Positions 17,388 through 26,980 of a stretch of 64,000 nucleotides of DNA are shown piece by piece (positions within the stretch are counted from its first letter, which is position 1; every line of letters starts with the position of its first letter). Below the pieces are notes generated by a model, which worked only from the letters and a program-made list of their open reading frames with translations, had not been told where the DNA came from and did not search any database. Origin of the DNA: Pseudomonas helleri (GTDB lineage: Bacteria > Pseudomonadota > Gammaproteobacteria > Pseudomonadales > Pseudomonadaceae); assembly GCF_001043025.1 (NCBI RefSeq), contig NZ_JYLD01000016.1:1-64000 (forward strand). Direction: 5' to 3'. Position numbers and translations under genes: made by a program.

Positions 17388-18358
17388 CCGGATGGTTGTT
17401 GCGGCGGCTGGGGCAAGCCTTGCTGGTGATGCTGCTGATGACCCTGATTGTGTTCGTCGGGCTCAATGCCATCGGCAACCCGGTGGACATTCTGATCGGT
17501 GAAGACCTCAATCAGGCCGAGCGCTTGCAAGCGATTGCCCGGCTGGGCCTGGATCAGCCGCTGTGGCAGCAATACCTGAATTTTCTCAGCGGGATTGTGC
17601 ACGGGCATCTGGGCAAGAGTTATGTCTATCACGAAGACGCCCTGCAACTGATTGTGCAGCGCCTGCCCGCGACCTTCGAACTGGCGTTCAGCGCCTTGTT
17701 GATGGCCATCGTCATCGGCGTGCCGCTGGGCCTGTTTGCCGGGTTGTACCCGGATAGCAAGGCGGCGCGGCTGATGATGGCGGGCAGCATTATCGGGTTT
17801 TCGCTGCCGGCTTTCTGGGTCGCCTTGATGCTGATTCTGCTGTTCTCGGTGCACCTGGGCTGGTTGCCCGCCAGTGGCCGTGGCGAGACGCGGGAATTGT
17901 TTGGCATTCAGTGGTCATGGCTGACCCTCAATGGCTGGCAGCATTTGTTGCTGCCCGCGTTGAACCTGGCGCTGTTCAAAGTCTCGCTGGTGCTGCGCCT
18001 GACCCGCGCCGGGGTGCGTGAAATCCTCCCCCAGGACTTCGTCAAATTCGCCCGGGCCAAAGGCTTGTCGCCCAAGCGGGTGATTGTGATGCACGTGCTG
18101 CGCAATACCTTGATCCCGCTGGTCACCGTGCTGGGGCTGGAGTTGGGCTCGACCATCGCCTATGCGGTGGTCACCGAAACCATCTTTGCCTGGCCCGGTG
18201 CCGGCAAGCTGATTCTGGACAGCATCAACAACCTCGACCGGCCGGTGGTGGTGGCGTACCTGCTGGTCGTAGTGGTGATTTTTGTGAGCCTCAATCTGCT
18301 GGTGGATGTGTTGTATCGCGTGCTGGACCCGCGTGTCCGTCTGGAAGGTGCGCAATGA
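17384..18358 (+). CDS. ABC transporter permease, dipeptide/oligopeptide/nickel type (DppB-like)
   Basis: The 324-residue protein begins at the ATG overlapping the previous stop codon. The N-terminal helix, a periplasmic loop with LGLDQPLWQQYLNFLSGIVHGHLGKSY, and the inner-membrane domain with the EAA-type segment KFARAKGLSPKRVIVMHVLRNTLIP are those of DppB/OppB permeases. It forms a heterodimer with the next gene product. The gene is part of a tightly overlapping string from 15927 to 25187. Confidence 0.92.
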   Translation: MTGWLLRRLGQALLVMLLMTLIVFVGLNAIGNPVDILIGEDLNQAERLQAIARLGLDQPLWQQYLNFLSGIVHGHLGKSYVYHEDALQLIVQRLPATFELAFSALLMAIVIGVPLGLFAGLYPDSKAARLMMAGSIIGFSLPAFWVALMLILLFSVHLGWLPASGRGETRELFGIQWSWLTLNGWQHLLLPALNLALFKVSLVLRLTRAGVREILPQDFVKFARAKGLSPKRVIVMHVLRNTLIPLVTVLGLELGSTIAYAVVTETIFAWPGAGKLILDSINNLDRPVVVAYLLVVVVIFVSLNLLVDVLYRVLDPRVRLEGAQ

Positions 18359-19266
18359 CCGCCCTGCAAAACCCGCCGCGCGTGTTGCGCGTCGAATCGT
18401 TGTGGCAACGCGGTGCGCTGGATTTTATCCGCTCGCCTTTGGCGATGGTCGGCCTGCTGATTTTGCTGTCGATCACCCTGGCCGCGCTGTTTGCGCCCTG
18501 GATCACCCCGCAAAACCCTTATGACCTGATGCAACTGGACGTTCTCGATGCGCGCTTGGCGCCCGGAGCGCACAGCGCCGAGGGGGCTTACACCTATTGG
18601 CTGGGCACGGACGGGCAGGGCCGCGACCTGTATTCGGCGATTGTTTATGGCTTGCGCATCAGCTTGCTGGTGGGCGTGGGCTCGGCCTTGATCGCGGCCG
18701 TGATCGGGACGTTGCTGGGGCTGATTTCGGCGTATGCAGGTGGTTGGGTCGACGGGTTAGTTATGCGTCTGGTGGACCTGCTGCTGTCGTTTCCGGGGAT
18801 TCTCATGGCGCTGATGATCCTCGCCTGGCTGGGCAAGGGCGTGGGCAACGTGATGCTGACCCTGGTGCTGCTGGAGTGGGCCTATTACGCCCGCACGGCG
18901 CGGGGCCAGGCGCTGGTCGAAAGCCGCCGCGAATACGTCGAGGCCGCACGCGGGCAGGGCATCAGCCGCTGGCGGATTCTGGTGGGGCACATTCTGCCCA
19001 ACTGCCTGCCGCCGCTGATTGTGATCGGCGCCTTGCAGATCGCCCGCGCCATCACCCTGGAAGCGACCCTGTCGTTTCTCGGCCTCGGTGTGCCGATCAC
19101 CGAGCCGTCGCTGGGCTTGCTGATTGCCAACGGCTTTCAATTCATGCTCGGCGACGAATACTGGATCAGCGTGTTCCCCGGCCTTGCGCTGCTGTTGACC
19201 ATCGTCGCGATCAATCTGGTGGGCGACCGTCTGCGTGATGTACTCAACCCGAGGCTGCAACGATGA
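18355..19266 (+). CDS. ABC transporter permease (DppC-like)
   Basis: This 303-residue second permease overlaps DppB-like by 4 bases. It shows the DppC/OppC N-terminal helix, the segment YWLGTDGQGRDLYSAIVYGLR, and the EAA loop EAARGQGISRWRILVGHILPN. It pairs with the preceding permease and the two following ATPases. The ligand is not predictable from the permease. Confidence 0.92.
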   Translation: MTALQNPPRVLRVESLWQRGALDFIRSPLAMVGLLILLSITLAALFAPWITPQNPYDLMQLDVLDARLAPGAHSAEGAYTYWLGTDGQGRDLYSAIVYGLRISLLVGVGSALIAAVIGTLLGLISAYAGGWVDGLVMRLVDLLLSFPGILMALMILAWLGKGVGNVMLTLVLLEWAYYARTARGQALVESRREYVEAARGQGISRWRILVGHILPNCLPPLIVIGALQIARAITLEATLSFLGLGVPITEPSLGLLIANGFQFMLGDEYWISVFPGLALLLTIVAINLVGDRLRDVLNPRLQR

Positions 19267-20265
19267 ATGCATTCCCGCAAGACGTACGGCCTGCGACCCT
19301 TGAAGTGCGCAACCTGTCGACCTCTTTCCATACCCGTGACGGCGTGCTGCCCGCCGTGCGTGAGGTCTCCTTGCGCTTGCAGCCGGGGCAGATTCTGGGC
19401 CTGGTGGGTGAGTCAGGTTCGGGCAAGTCGGTGACCGGTTTTTCGATCCTCGGGCTGGTGGATGCGCCGGGGCGAATCAGCGGCGGAGAGATTATCTTTC
19501 AGGGCCGCGACCTGACCCGGTTATCAGCCAAAGAGCTGCGCCATTTGCAGGGCAATCGGATCGCCATGATTTTTCAAGACCCGATGATGACCCTCAACCC
19601 GGTGCTGCGCATCGATGCACAAATGATCGAGGCGGTGCGCGCGCACAGCCCGATGAGCCGTCGCGAGGCGCGCCAGCACGCCTGTGACACCTTGGCGTCG
19701 ATGGGCATCGCCAGCCCCGAAGAACGCCTGCGCGCCTACCCGCATCAGTTGTCTGGCGGCATGCGCCAGCGGGTCGCCATTGCGATTGCCTTGCTGCACC
19801 GCCCGGACCTGATCATCGCCGACGAGCCGACCACGGCGCTGGATGTCACCATTCAGGCGCAGATCCTGGGCGAGGTGCAGAAGCTGGTACGTGAGCAGGG
19901 CACGTCGCTGATCTGGATTACCCATGACCTGTCGGTGGTGGCTGGGCTGGCCGATCAAGTGGCGGTGATGTACGCCGGGCGCATTGTCGAGCAGGGCAGT
20001 GTCGATGCGGTGCTCGACCGCCCGCTGCACCCGTACACCCAAGGCCTGATCGACAGCCTGCCAAGCCGTAATCAGCGTGGGCAACGCCTGCGGCAGATCC
20101 CCGGCATGGCCCCCAACCTGTTGTCGATGCCCGCTGGTTGCGCCTTTGCCCAGCGTTGCAGCCGGGCCAGCAGCGCGTGCAGTGAATTGCCGCCCGCCGT
20201 TGAAATTGAACCGGGGCGCAGCCTGCGCTGCTTTCATCCCGCCGTCTATGAAGCTGGAGCTGCCC

Positions 20266-20276
<11 letters not shown>
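19263..20276 (+). CDS. ABC transporter ATP-binding protein (DppD-like)
   Basis: This 337-residue ATPase has Walker A GESGSGKS, signature LSGGMRQRVAIA, and Walker B LIIADEPTTALD. A C-terminal oligopeptide-transporter domain contains a cysteine cluster (CAFAQRCSRASSACSE) that in this family can bind an iron-sulfur cluster. It overlaps its neighbours on both sides and would energise import together with the next ATPase. Confidence 0.93.
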
Positions 20277-21252
<976 letters not shown>

Positions 21253-21269
21253 ACCTTCGGATACCTGCC

Positions 21270-22838
21270 ATGAAACCGCTGCTGCTTACGTTACTGACCG
21301 CTGCACTGTTGACCGGCGCGGCGGGGGCCAATTCCCAATCCCTGCGCATCGCTTACGCCGATCCGGTGTCGTCGCTGGATCCGCAATTGAACAACCACGC
21401 CGGTGACCGTTCGCTGGCGCTGCATGTGTTTGAGTCGTTGCTGGAACGTCGCGATGACAAGACCCTGCCGGGGCTGGCTGAAAGCTGGAAAACCGTGGAT
21501 GCCACCACGTGGGAGTTTTACCTGCGCAAGGACGTCAAATGGCAGGATGGCCAGCCGCTGACCGCCGATGACCTGGTGTATTCCCTGCAACGGGCGCGTA
21601 ACGTTCCCGGCAGTGTGGCGCCGTATTCAAGTTCGCTGCGCACGGTCGAGTCGGTAAGCGCCCCTGACCCTTACACCTTGCGGGTCAAGACGTCTGAACC
21701 CAATCCATTGCTGTTGCAAAACATCGACTCGATTTACATCGTCAGCCGGCATGTCGGTGAACAGTCCAGCACAGCCGACTACAACAGCGGCAAGGCGATG
21801 GTCGGCACCGGGCCGTATCGGCTGGTCTCCAATGCCCAAGGCGACCGTACCCTGTTTGAACGCAACACCGGCTACTGGGGCAAGCCTGCAACGTGGGACA
21901 CGGTTGATTACCGTTACATCGCCAACCCGGCCAGCCGCACGGCCGCCTTGCTGGCGGGGGACGTGGACGTGATCGACAAGGTGTCGCCCTCGGACGTGAA
22001 AAAACTCAGCGCCACCCCGAGTGTCAGCGTCTTTGCCTACCCCGGCTTGCGCGCGTTGCTGATTCAGCCGAGCTTCCGTCCGGGCCCCAACGAATTCATT
22101 CGCGACAATGCGGGCAAGCCGCTGGCGCAAAATCCGCTGCGTGATGTGCGGGTCCGCCAGGCGCTGTCGCTGGCCATCAACCGCAAGGCAATCGCTGAGC
22201 GCATCTTGCAAAACACCGTGACCCCGGCCAACCAGTGGATGCCGGCCAACACCTTCGGCTACAACCCGGCGGTCACAGACATCGCCAATGACCCGGCGCA
22301 GGCAAAAAAACTGCTGGCCGAGGCGGGCTACCCCGACGGCTTCCAACTGACCGTGCACGTGCCGGGTGATCGCTACCCGCTGGCCCCGGAAACCCTGCAA
22401 GCCGTGGCGCAGTTCTGGGCGCGCATCGGGGTCAAGGTTGATCTGCAAGTGGTGCCGTGGTCGGTCTACGCCAGCCGCGCCAACAAAAACGAATACGCCG
22501 TCACAGTGATCGCCTGGGGCAACGGCACCGGCGAGGCCAGTTACGGGCTGGCCAACGTGCTGGCCACGGCTGACGCCAACAAAGGCCTGGGCTCATCGAA
22601 CTGGGGGCGCTACAGCAACCCGCTGGTGGATCAGGCGTTGCAACAGGCCTCGGCCGAGTTTGACGACAGCAAGCGCGAGGCCATTTTGCGCGAGTCAGTC
22701 AAGCTTGTGACCGACGACGTGGGCGTGTTGCCGCTGTTTCATTACCAGAACATCTGGGCGGCGCGTAAAGGGCTGCGGGTCGAGCCATGGCTCAGTGACC
22801 GGACCACGGCGATGATGGTTACCGAGGAAAAAAAGTAA
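21270..22838 (+). CDS. Periplasmic binding protein of the Dpp/Opp-type importer
   Basis: The protein has 522 residues from the ATG at 21270, with signal peptide MKPLLLTLLTAALLTGAAGA. The SBP_bac_5 fold is shown by SLDPQLNNHAGDRSLALHVFESLLER, WEFYLRKDVKWQDGQPLTADDLVYSL and VGTGPYRLV. It is the ligand-recognition subunit of the ABC system encoded just upstream. From memory, binding proteins of this neighbourhood (with two CMD-domain genes) form a TIGRFAM family named after KPN_01854. I could not check that. The ligand is unknown. Confidence 0.9.
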   Translation: MKPLLLTLLTAALLTGAAGANSQSLRIAYADPVSSLDPQLNNHAGDRSLALHVFESLLERRDDKTLPGLAESWKTVDATTWEFYLRKDVKWQDGQPLTADDLVYSLQRARNVPGSVAPYSSSLRTVESVSAPDPYTLRVKTSEPNPLLLQNIDSIYIVSRHVGEQSSTADYNSGKAMVGTGPYRLVSNAQGDRTLFERNTGYWGKPATWDTVDYRYIANPASRTAALLAGDVDVIDKVSPSDVKKLSATPSVSVFAYPGLRALLIQPSFRPGPNEFIRDNAGKPLAQNPLRDVRVRQALSLAINRKAIAERILQNTVTPANQWMPANTFGYNPAVTDIANDPAQAKKLLAEAGYPDGFQLTVHVPGDRYPLAPETLQAVAQFWARIGVKVDLQVVPWSVYASRANKNEYAVTVIAWGNGTGEASYGLANVLATADANKGLGSSNWGRYSNPLVDQALQQASAEFDDSKREAILRESVKLVTDDVGVLPLFHYQNIWAARKGLRVEPWLSDRTTAMMVTEEKK

Positions 22839-24097
22839 TGGCGCACCTGCATATCACCCCGGCCGACGGCTTGCTCGATGAGCCCCGGCAGATTGTCCTG
22901 GAAGGCTTGGCAGCGGGCGCACGGGTAACCTTGACCAGCCAGACCGTGCGCGGCAACGGGCTGCTCTGGCGCAGTTCGGCGACGTTTATCGCCAACGCCC
23001 AGGGCTGGGTTGACCTGACGCAGGACGCGCCGGTGGCAGGCGATTACGCCGGCGTTTCGGCCATGGGCCTGTTGTGGAGCCAGCGGCCCGAGCAGGGGCG
23101 AAGCTCGGCGGTGTTTGCGGACGCCGTGCTGGAGCCGCTGCTGACCCGCATCCAGCTGCAAGGCAGCGACCTGGAACACATCCTGATCCAGCGCTTGGCT
23201 GCCCCCGGCGTGACGCGCCGTGACATTCGTGAAGACGGTCTGGTCGGCACCTTGTTTGAGCCCGCAGGCGCAGGCCCGCACCCGGCCGTGATGGTGCTCA
23301 ATGGTTCTGGCGGCGGGATCAACGAAGCCCGCGCCGCGCTGTATGCCTCGCGCGGCTACAGCGCCTTGGCGCTGGGTTACTTCAAGGCGCCGGGCCTGTC
23401 GGATTACATCTCCAATACGCCGCTGGAGTACTTCCAGCAGGGCTTGGCATGGATGCGCCGTGAACTGGCCCCGGCCCATGACTTTATCGCCCTCAGCGGG
23501 CAGTCGCGCGGCGGTGAACTGGTGCTCTTGCTGGGCAGCCTGTTCCCGGACGCGGTGAGCGCGGTGATCGGTTACGTGCCCAGTGCGCTGGTGCATGGCG
23601 GGCAAGCAGCGGCAGACCCGGCCGTTGGCCGCGATGGCCCGGCCTGGCTGTTAAACGGGCAGCCTTTGGTGCATCTGTGGAACCACAATCGGCATGCCTC
23701 ATGGGCCGCCCGCGATGCCGGGCAGCGCAATGCCGTGTCGATGAATACCGCGCTGCAAGACGAAGAGGCCGTGGAGCGGGCACGGATCGCCGTTGAGCGC
23801 ATCCGCGGGCCGGTGCTGTTGCTCACCGCAGGCGACGATGCCGCCTGGCCATCCAGCCATTTCGGGCAGATGGTCAGCCAGCGCCTTGCCCGGTTCGAAC
23901 ACCCGTGGCCGGTGGCTCAGCACGATTACCCGCAGGCCGGGCACAGCATTTTGCTGCCGTACATTCCCGCCACCTACAGCGACGACGGCGAACCTTCAGC
24001 CAATGCCCAGGCCAATGAGCAATCGTGGCAGGCCGTCAGGGATTTTCTGCATAACGCCGTGGCGGCACGCCGGGCGCAATCCAAGGAGTTGCAATGA
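22838..24097 (+). CDS. Acyl-CoA thioesterase/BAAT-like alpha/beta hydrolase
   Basis: The 419-residue protein starts one base inside the preceding stop codon. The N-terminal half (about residues 5-110) resembles the beta-sandwich domain of acyl-CoA thioesterases and bile-acid-CoA:amino-acid acyltransferases. The C-terminal alpha/beta hydrolase domain has the nucleophile elbow SGQSRGG with Ser223; in classical BAAT and ACOT enzymes this position is often Cys or Ser. An acid in TAGDDAAW (D333 or D334) and His369 in QAGHS complete the likely triad. There is no signal peptide, so it acts in the cytoplasm. It probably hydrolyses or transfers an acyl or amide group of the imported compound. Confidence 0.82.
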   Translation: MAHLHITPADGLLDEPRQIVLEGLAAGARVTLTSQTVRGNGLLWRSSATFIANAQGWVDLTQDAPVAGDYAGVSAMGLLWSQRPEQGRSSAVFADAVLEPLLTRIQLQGSDLEHILIQRLAAPGVTRRDIREDGLVGTLFEPAGAGPHPAVMVLNGSGGGINEARAALYASRGYSALALGYFKAPGLSDYISNTPLEYFQQGLAWMRRELAPAHDFIALSGQSRGGELVLLLGSLFPDAVSAVIGYVPSALVHGGQAAADPAVGRDGPAWLLNGQPLVHLWNHNRHASWAARDAGQRNAVSMNTALQDEEAVERARIAVERIRGPVLLLTAGDDAAWPSSHFGQMVSQRLARFEHPWPVAQHDYPQAGHSILLPYIPATYSDDGEPSANAQANEQSWQAVRDFLHNAVAARRAQSKELQ

Positions 24098-24609
24098 ACA
24101 GTTCTGCTACACCCGATCTGCTGGATCGGTTGTTACTCACGGCCGGTGGCCCGGTGCAACAGTTGCGTCAGGTCAGGGGCAAAGTGGTCAGCGCCACGCA
24201 AGGCAGTTACGAGGCGTTGTTCGATGCCGACTTGCCCGGCAACCTCAGCCTGGAAGAGCGCTTGCTGGTGGCCTGGTATGCCTGTCGATTGACCCCGCAT
24301 GCACCCTTGGCCGCGCATTACCGCGAACCGCTGCACCTGTTGGCGACCGACCCGCAAACCCTGGCGGCTGTCGAGCAGGACACATTGACCCAACTGCAAT
24401 CGCCGCGCTTGCAGGCGGTGCTGGGCTTTACCCGCACGTTGGTGCGCAACCCGGTTGAGGGTGACCGTGAGGCGCTCAATGCATTGCTGGCCGCAGGCCT
24501 TGAGACCATCGACGTGGTCACGTTGGGGCAGTTGATTGCCTTTATTTCCTACCAAGTGCGCCTGGCGGCGGGCCTTAGCGCACTGCAAGCACTGGAGCCT
24601 GCGCAATGA
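24094..24609 (+). CDS. CMD-domain protein without CxxC (Avi_7170-like)
   Basis: This 171-residue, largely helical protein has similarity in layout to carboxymuconolactone decarboxylase/AhpD-fold proteins (RLLVAWYACRLT, VTLGQLIAFISYQVRLAAGLSALQAL). It lacks the redox CxxC pair seen in its neighbour. The gene overlaps both neighbours by 4 bases. It is probably a non-redox partner of the next protein. I recall a paired family (Avi_7170/Avi_7169) with this arrangement but could not verify membership. Confidence 0.75.
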   Translation: MNSSATPDLLDRLLLTAGGPVQQLRQVRGKVVSATQGSYEALFDADLPGNLSLEERLLVAWYACRLTPHAPLAAHYREPLHLLATDPQTLAAVEQDTLTQLQSPRLQAVLGFTRTLVRNPVEGDREALNALLAAGLETIDVVTLGQLIAFISYQVRLAAGLSALQALEPAQ

Positions 24610-25187
24610 GCGAGTCATTGGATATTCAAGGCTTCACCAACCGCACCTTGGGCTGGAAGGCCTGGCTGCCGACTCTTGATCCGGCGCAAGCCAGCCCTGC
24701 GCAGCAGGCGGTGCTGGAAGAGAGTCACCCGCAGGCGAAAGTGTCGCAGTACTACCTGATGCTCATCCACCAGCCTGAGGTGCTGCGTCAGCGTTCATTG
24801 GCCTTCAACGCGATCATGTATGCGCCGGGCGGTTTGTCCCGTGCCGAGCGCGAACTGACCAGCGCCGTGGTGTCGCGAATCAACCAGTGTGTGTTTTGCG
24901 CTTCGGTGCACGCCCAGCGGTTCGAACAACTGGCCAAGCGCAACGACGCCATCGCCCAGGTGTTTGCCGACCCGCACACGGCGGGCACCACGCCACGGGA
25001 GCAGGCGATTGTCCAGTTTGCCATTGACCTGACCCTGGCCCCCGGTGACTTGCCGCCCGAGCGGCTCTTGGCATTGCGCGAACAGGGCCTGAATGACGGT
25101 GAAATACTCGACTTGATCCACGCTATTGCCATTTTTGCCTGGGCCAATCGCTTGATGCTCAACCTGGGCGAACCGGTCTGGCCTTGA
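24606..25187 (+). CDS. AhpD-fold alkylhydroperoxidase-related protein (Avi_7169-like)
   Basis: This 193-residue CMD/AhpD-like protein has the active-site motif INQCVFCASVHAQRF, giving a C95-x2-C98 pair and H102. AhpD enzymes use such a pair to relay electrons and reduce peroxides. It is the last gene of the 13.3-25.2 kb block. A role in detoxifying hydroperoxides made by the flavin monooxygenase, or in ring or carboxy chemistry on the imported compound, is plausible but unproven. Confidence 0.85.
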   Translation: MSESLDIQGFTNRTLGWKAWLPTLDPAQASPAQQAVLEESHPQAKVSQYYLMLIHQPEVLRQRSLAFNAIMYAPGGLSRAERELTSAVVSRINQCVFCASVHAQRFEQLAKRNDAIAQVFADPHTAGTTPREQAIVQFAIDLTLAPGDLPPERLLALREQGLNDGEILDLIHAIAIFAWANRLMLNLGEPVWP

Positions 25188-25225
25188 TTGATCATTGGTT
25201 AGACCGTTTATTTCTTTCAGGTCTT

Positions 25226-25250
25226 TAGATATTCCTCGAATGAATATCTA
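25226..25250. promoter_or_regulatory. 9-bp perfect inverted repeat
   Basis: TAGATATTC (25226-25234) and GAATATCTA (25242-25250) are separated by 7 bases. It lies 39 bases after the AhpD-like gene and upstream of the methionine-rich gene. It could be an operator or a weak terminator. Confidence 0.3.
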
Positions 25251-25299
25251 TTGCGTCGGTATCGCTGTAGCAGCAGACAGATAATGCAGTTGCAACAAG

Positions 25300-25347
25300 T
25301 GTTTACCTGCAATGGCAGCGATAAAGGCTGTATTGCTTGGGTAAACA
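25300..25347. other. Long interrupted hairpin upstream of the Met-rich gene
   Basis: TGTTTACC (25300-25307) pairs with GGTAAACA (25340-25347). Inside, GCAAT pairs with ATTGC and CAGC with GCTG around a GATAAAG loop. The element is upstream of the predicted promoter, so it may be an operator, a terminator of the preceding operon, or part of a small RNA. Confidence 0.35.
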
Positions 25348-25385
25348 GGCGGTGCAACGGCTATTTCTGCTGCTCGGCCGTCACC

Positions 25386-25413
25386 TTGCGCGGGCCTCGG
25401 GGCGCTCTAAAAT
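25386..25413 (+). promoter_or_regulatory. Candidate sigma-70 promoter of the Met-rich gene
   Basis: TTGCGC (25386-25391) and TAAAAT (25408-25413) are 16 bases apart and lie about 45 bases before the start codon. The spacing is not the 19-20 bases expected for a MerR/CueR-type copper promoter. Confidence 0.4.
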
Positions 25414-25458
25414 CGAACCCAGAATTTCTACATGACTGTCGATTACGGAGTTTCGAAC

Positions 25459-25971
25459 ATGATGAACGCCATGCAAATGCCAATGAACACCTCCATGCCA
25501 ATGATGCCGATGATGGGCATGCCGATGATGATGGCCACCATGAAGTGCGAAATGACCGACAAGGGCATGAAGTGCACCATGAAGCCAGCTGCGGGCATGG
25601 ACATGGCGATGTTCAAAAACAACGCCGAAATGATGGCGATGATGATGAATTGCGGCATGCCGATGATGATGCAGTGCGCCAACATGTCGATGATGTGCAT
25701 GTCTGAAGAGGGCATGGCGATGATGAACAGCATGTCGAGCATGAACATGCCGATGATGATGCCAATGGGCATGCCTATGCCGATGATGAAATGCGTCATG
25801 GAATGCAAAATGGAAGCAGATTGCATGACCTGCATGATGATGCCGATGCCCGGCATGAGCATGGACATGATGAACAACTGCTGCATGTTGATGATGAAAA
25901 TGATGAACGACTGCGCCATGCCGATGATGATGAGCTGCAATGGCATGCCAATGATGTGCTGCACCTGCTAA
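25459..25971 (+). CDS. Extremely methionine- and cysteine-rich small protein, function unknown
   Basis: The ATG at 25459 follows CGGAG at 8 bases and gives 170 residues. By my count 71 are Met (42%) and 16 are Cys (9%), with no His, Trp or Tyr and one Phe. Met occurs in runs and in MPMM, MxMM and MMxM patterns; Cys is concentrated in the second half and the terminus is MCCTC. There is no signal peptide or clear hydrophobic export signal, so it is probably cytoplasmic. Thioether and thiol density suggests binding of Cu(I) or Ag(I), or a sacrificial oxidant sink. Both are inference. It is monocistronic, with a strong terminator before the convergent XRE-cupin gene. I do not recognise a family. 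Confidence 0.85.
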   Translation: MMNAMQMPMNTSMPMMPMMGMPMMMATMKCEMTDKGMKCTMKPAAGMDMAMFKNNAEMMAMMMNCGMPMMMQCANMSMMCMSEEGMAMMNSMSSMNMPMMMPMGMPMPMMKCVMECKMEADCMTCMMMPMPGMSMDMMNNCCMLMMKMMNDCAMPMMMSCNGMPMMCCTC

Positions 25972-25993
25972 CCCATCAACCCGTAACACCCCG

Positions 25994-26123
25994 CCCGTAG
26001 CAGTTGCCGAGCACCGCGAGGCTACGTCCGGCGACGCAGTCGTCGTAAATGGTCCAGAACGTCAGGCTTTGCAATCGCTGCGCAATTGGACGCAGCCTCG
26101 CCAAGCTCGTCAGCTGCTACGGG
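25994..26123. repeat. Long imperfect palindromic repeat
   Basis: The outer arms (25994-26013 and 26104-26123) match at about 17 of 20 positions and begin CCCGTAGCAG. Inner arms share GCGAGGCT-CGTCC. The unit resembles in style the 101-bp palindromes at 36.9-39.1 kb and is probably another intergenic repeat family. Confidence 0.6.
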
Positions 26124-26138
26124 TGGTGCAAGCTTGTG

Positions 26139-26170
26139 AAAAACCCGGACGTTCCCCGTCCGGGTTTTTT
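26139..26170. terminator. Rho-independent terminator (bidirectional)
   Basis: AAAAACCCGGACG (26139-26151) pairs with CGTCCGGGTTTTT (26157-26169) over a 5-base loop. A-rich and T-rich ends on the two sides allow termination of both the Met-rich gene and the convergent regulator gene. Confidence 0.9.
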
Positions 26171-26174
26171 GCAT

Positions 26175-26813
26175 TTAATCCAGGCGCTCCGGGTAGGTAA
26201 TCACCAGAAACGCCACGGCCTCGCTGTCTGCCGGGTTGCGATAGCGGTGGGGCTGGTCGGCATAGAACAGGATCGAGTCCCCGGTAGAGAGTAAATAACG
26301 TTCTTCGTTAACGCTGACTTCTACCACTCCCTGGGCCACCACCAGGTTCTCCTGAATGCCGGGGCCATGCCCCTCGGACACTTCTTCGCCCAATGGCTTG
26401 AGGCGAATCTCGTAAAACTCGGATTGGCGCGCCCTGTCGTAGGGGAACAACGCCCGGCTGGTGAACGCACCACTGGCACTGACCAGTCGTTTGCTCTGTT
26501 GCGCCGGCAGCAGCTCGACCCCTTCAAACGCGCGGTTTTCAAGAAACGCGGCCACCGAAACTTTCAGCCCCTTGGCGATTTTGCACAGCACCTTGATCGA
26601 CGGCACGCTGCGCCCGGACTCAATCTGCGCCAGCATCGCCCGACTCACGCCGCTGGCGCGGGCCAGTGCATCCAGTGACAAATAGCGCTTGCTGCGCAGG
26701 CGTTGCAGGTTGAGGGCGACGCATTGGCCAATGGCGTCATCGTCGCCGTTATTACAGTCTTTGGCGGGGGGAGGGAGTTCTGGCAGATCAGGAACGGTGT
26801 GCAGGTAATTCAT
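26175..26813 (-). CDS. XRE-family regulator with cupin domain
   Basis: The protein has 212 residues from the ATG at 26813 (MNYLHTV); the frame is open further upstream to 26903 but without a better start. The helix-turn-helix is LQRLRSKRYLSLDALARASGVSRAMLAQIESGRSVPSIKVLCKIAKGL. The C-terminal cupin-2 domain (about residues 120-205) includes VVAQGVVEVSVNEERYLLSTGDSILFYADQPHRYRN. Such regulators sense small metabolites, often in amino-acid, polyamine or sulfur metabolism. A small gene lies immediately upstream on the same strand. The target is not evident. Confidence 0.9.
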   Translation of the reverse strand: MNYLHTVPDLPELPPPAKDCNNGDDDAIGQCVALNLQRLRSKRYLSLDALARASGVSRAMLAQIESGRSVPSIKVLCKIAKGLKVSVAAFLENRAFEGVELLPAQQSKRLVSASGAFTSRALFPYDRARQSEFYEIRLKPLGEEVSEGHGPGIQENLVVAQGVVEVSVNEERYLLSTGDSILFYADQPHRYRNPADSEAVAFLVITYPERLD

Positions 26814-26818
26814 CCACG

Positions 26819-26980
26819 TTACGCCCGGCGGGTATCGCTGGACGAACTCACCGGCGGGGCAAAAAACACGGCGATCCCGGCTCGTGCTGCGTACGCAGTC
26901 CACATCAGCTCAGCCGCCGCACGTGCCTGACGGCGTTTTCGGTAAAGGGCGAAATCAATCACATTGGCAGATACGGACAT
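26819..26980 (-). CDS. Small hypothetical protein (53 residues)
   Basis: It starts at the ATG at 26980 with AAGAGA a few bases upstream and ends 5 bases before the XRE-cupin start, which suggests translational coupling. The sequence begins MSVSANVIDFALYRKRRQAR and has a basic amphipathic stretch followed by a short hydrophobic segment. I do not recognise a family and coding status is likely but not certain. Confidence 0.5.
   Translation of the reverse strand: MSVSANVIDFALYRKRRQARAAAELMWTAYAARAGIAVFFAPPVSSSSDTRRA

Noticed and set aside
22742..23605. 287-codon frame antisense to the BAAT-like hydrolase
   Set aside because: It is His/Gln/Arg-rich without domains, and the plus-strand gene has an intact catalytic triad and coupled start.
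25386..25413. CueR-type copper promoter before the Met-rich gene
   Set aside because: The -35/-10 spacing is 16 bases and no dyad sits in the spacer; MerR-type promoters need 19-20.
25443..25964. Ile/Met-rich frame antisense to the Met-rich gene
   Set aside because: It arises because ATG read backwards gives CAT and related codons; the plus strand has the ribosome site, promoter and terminator.
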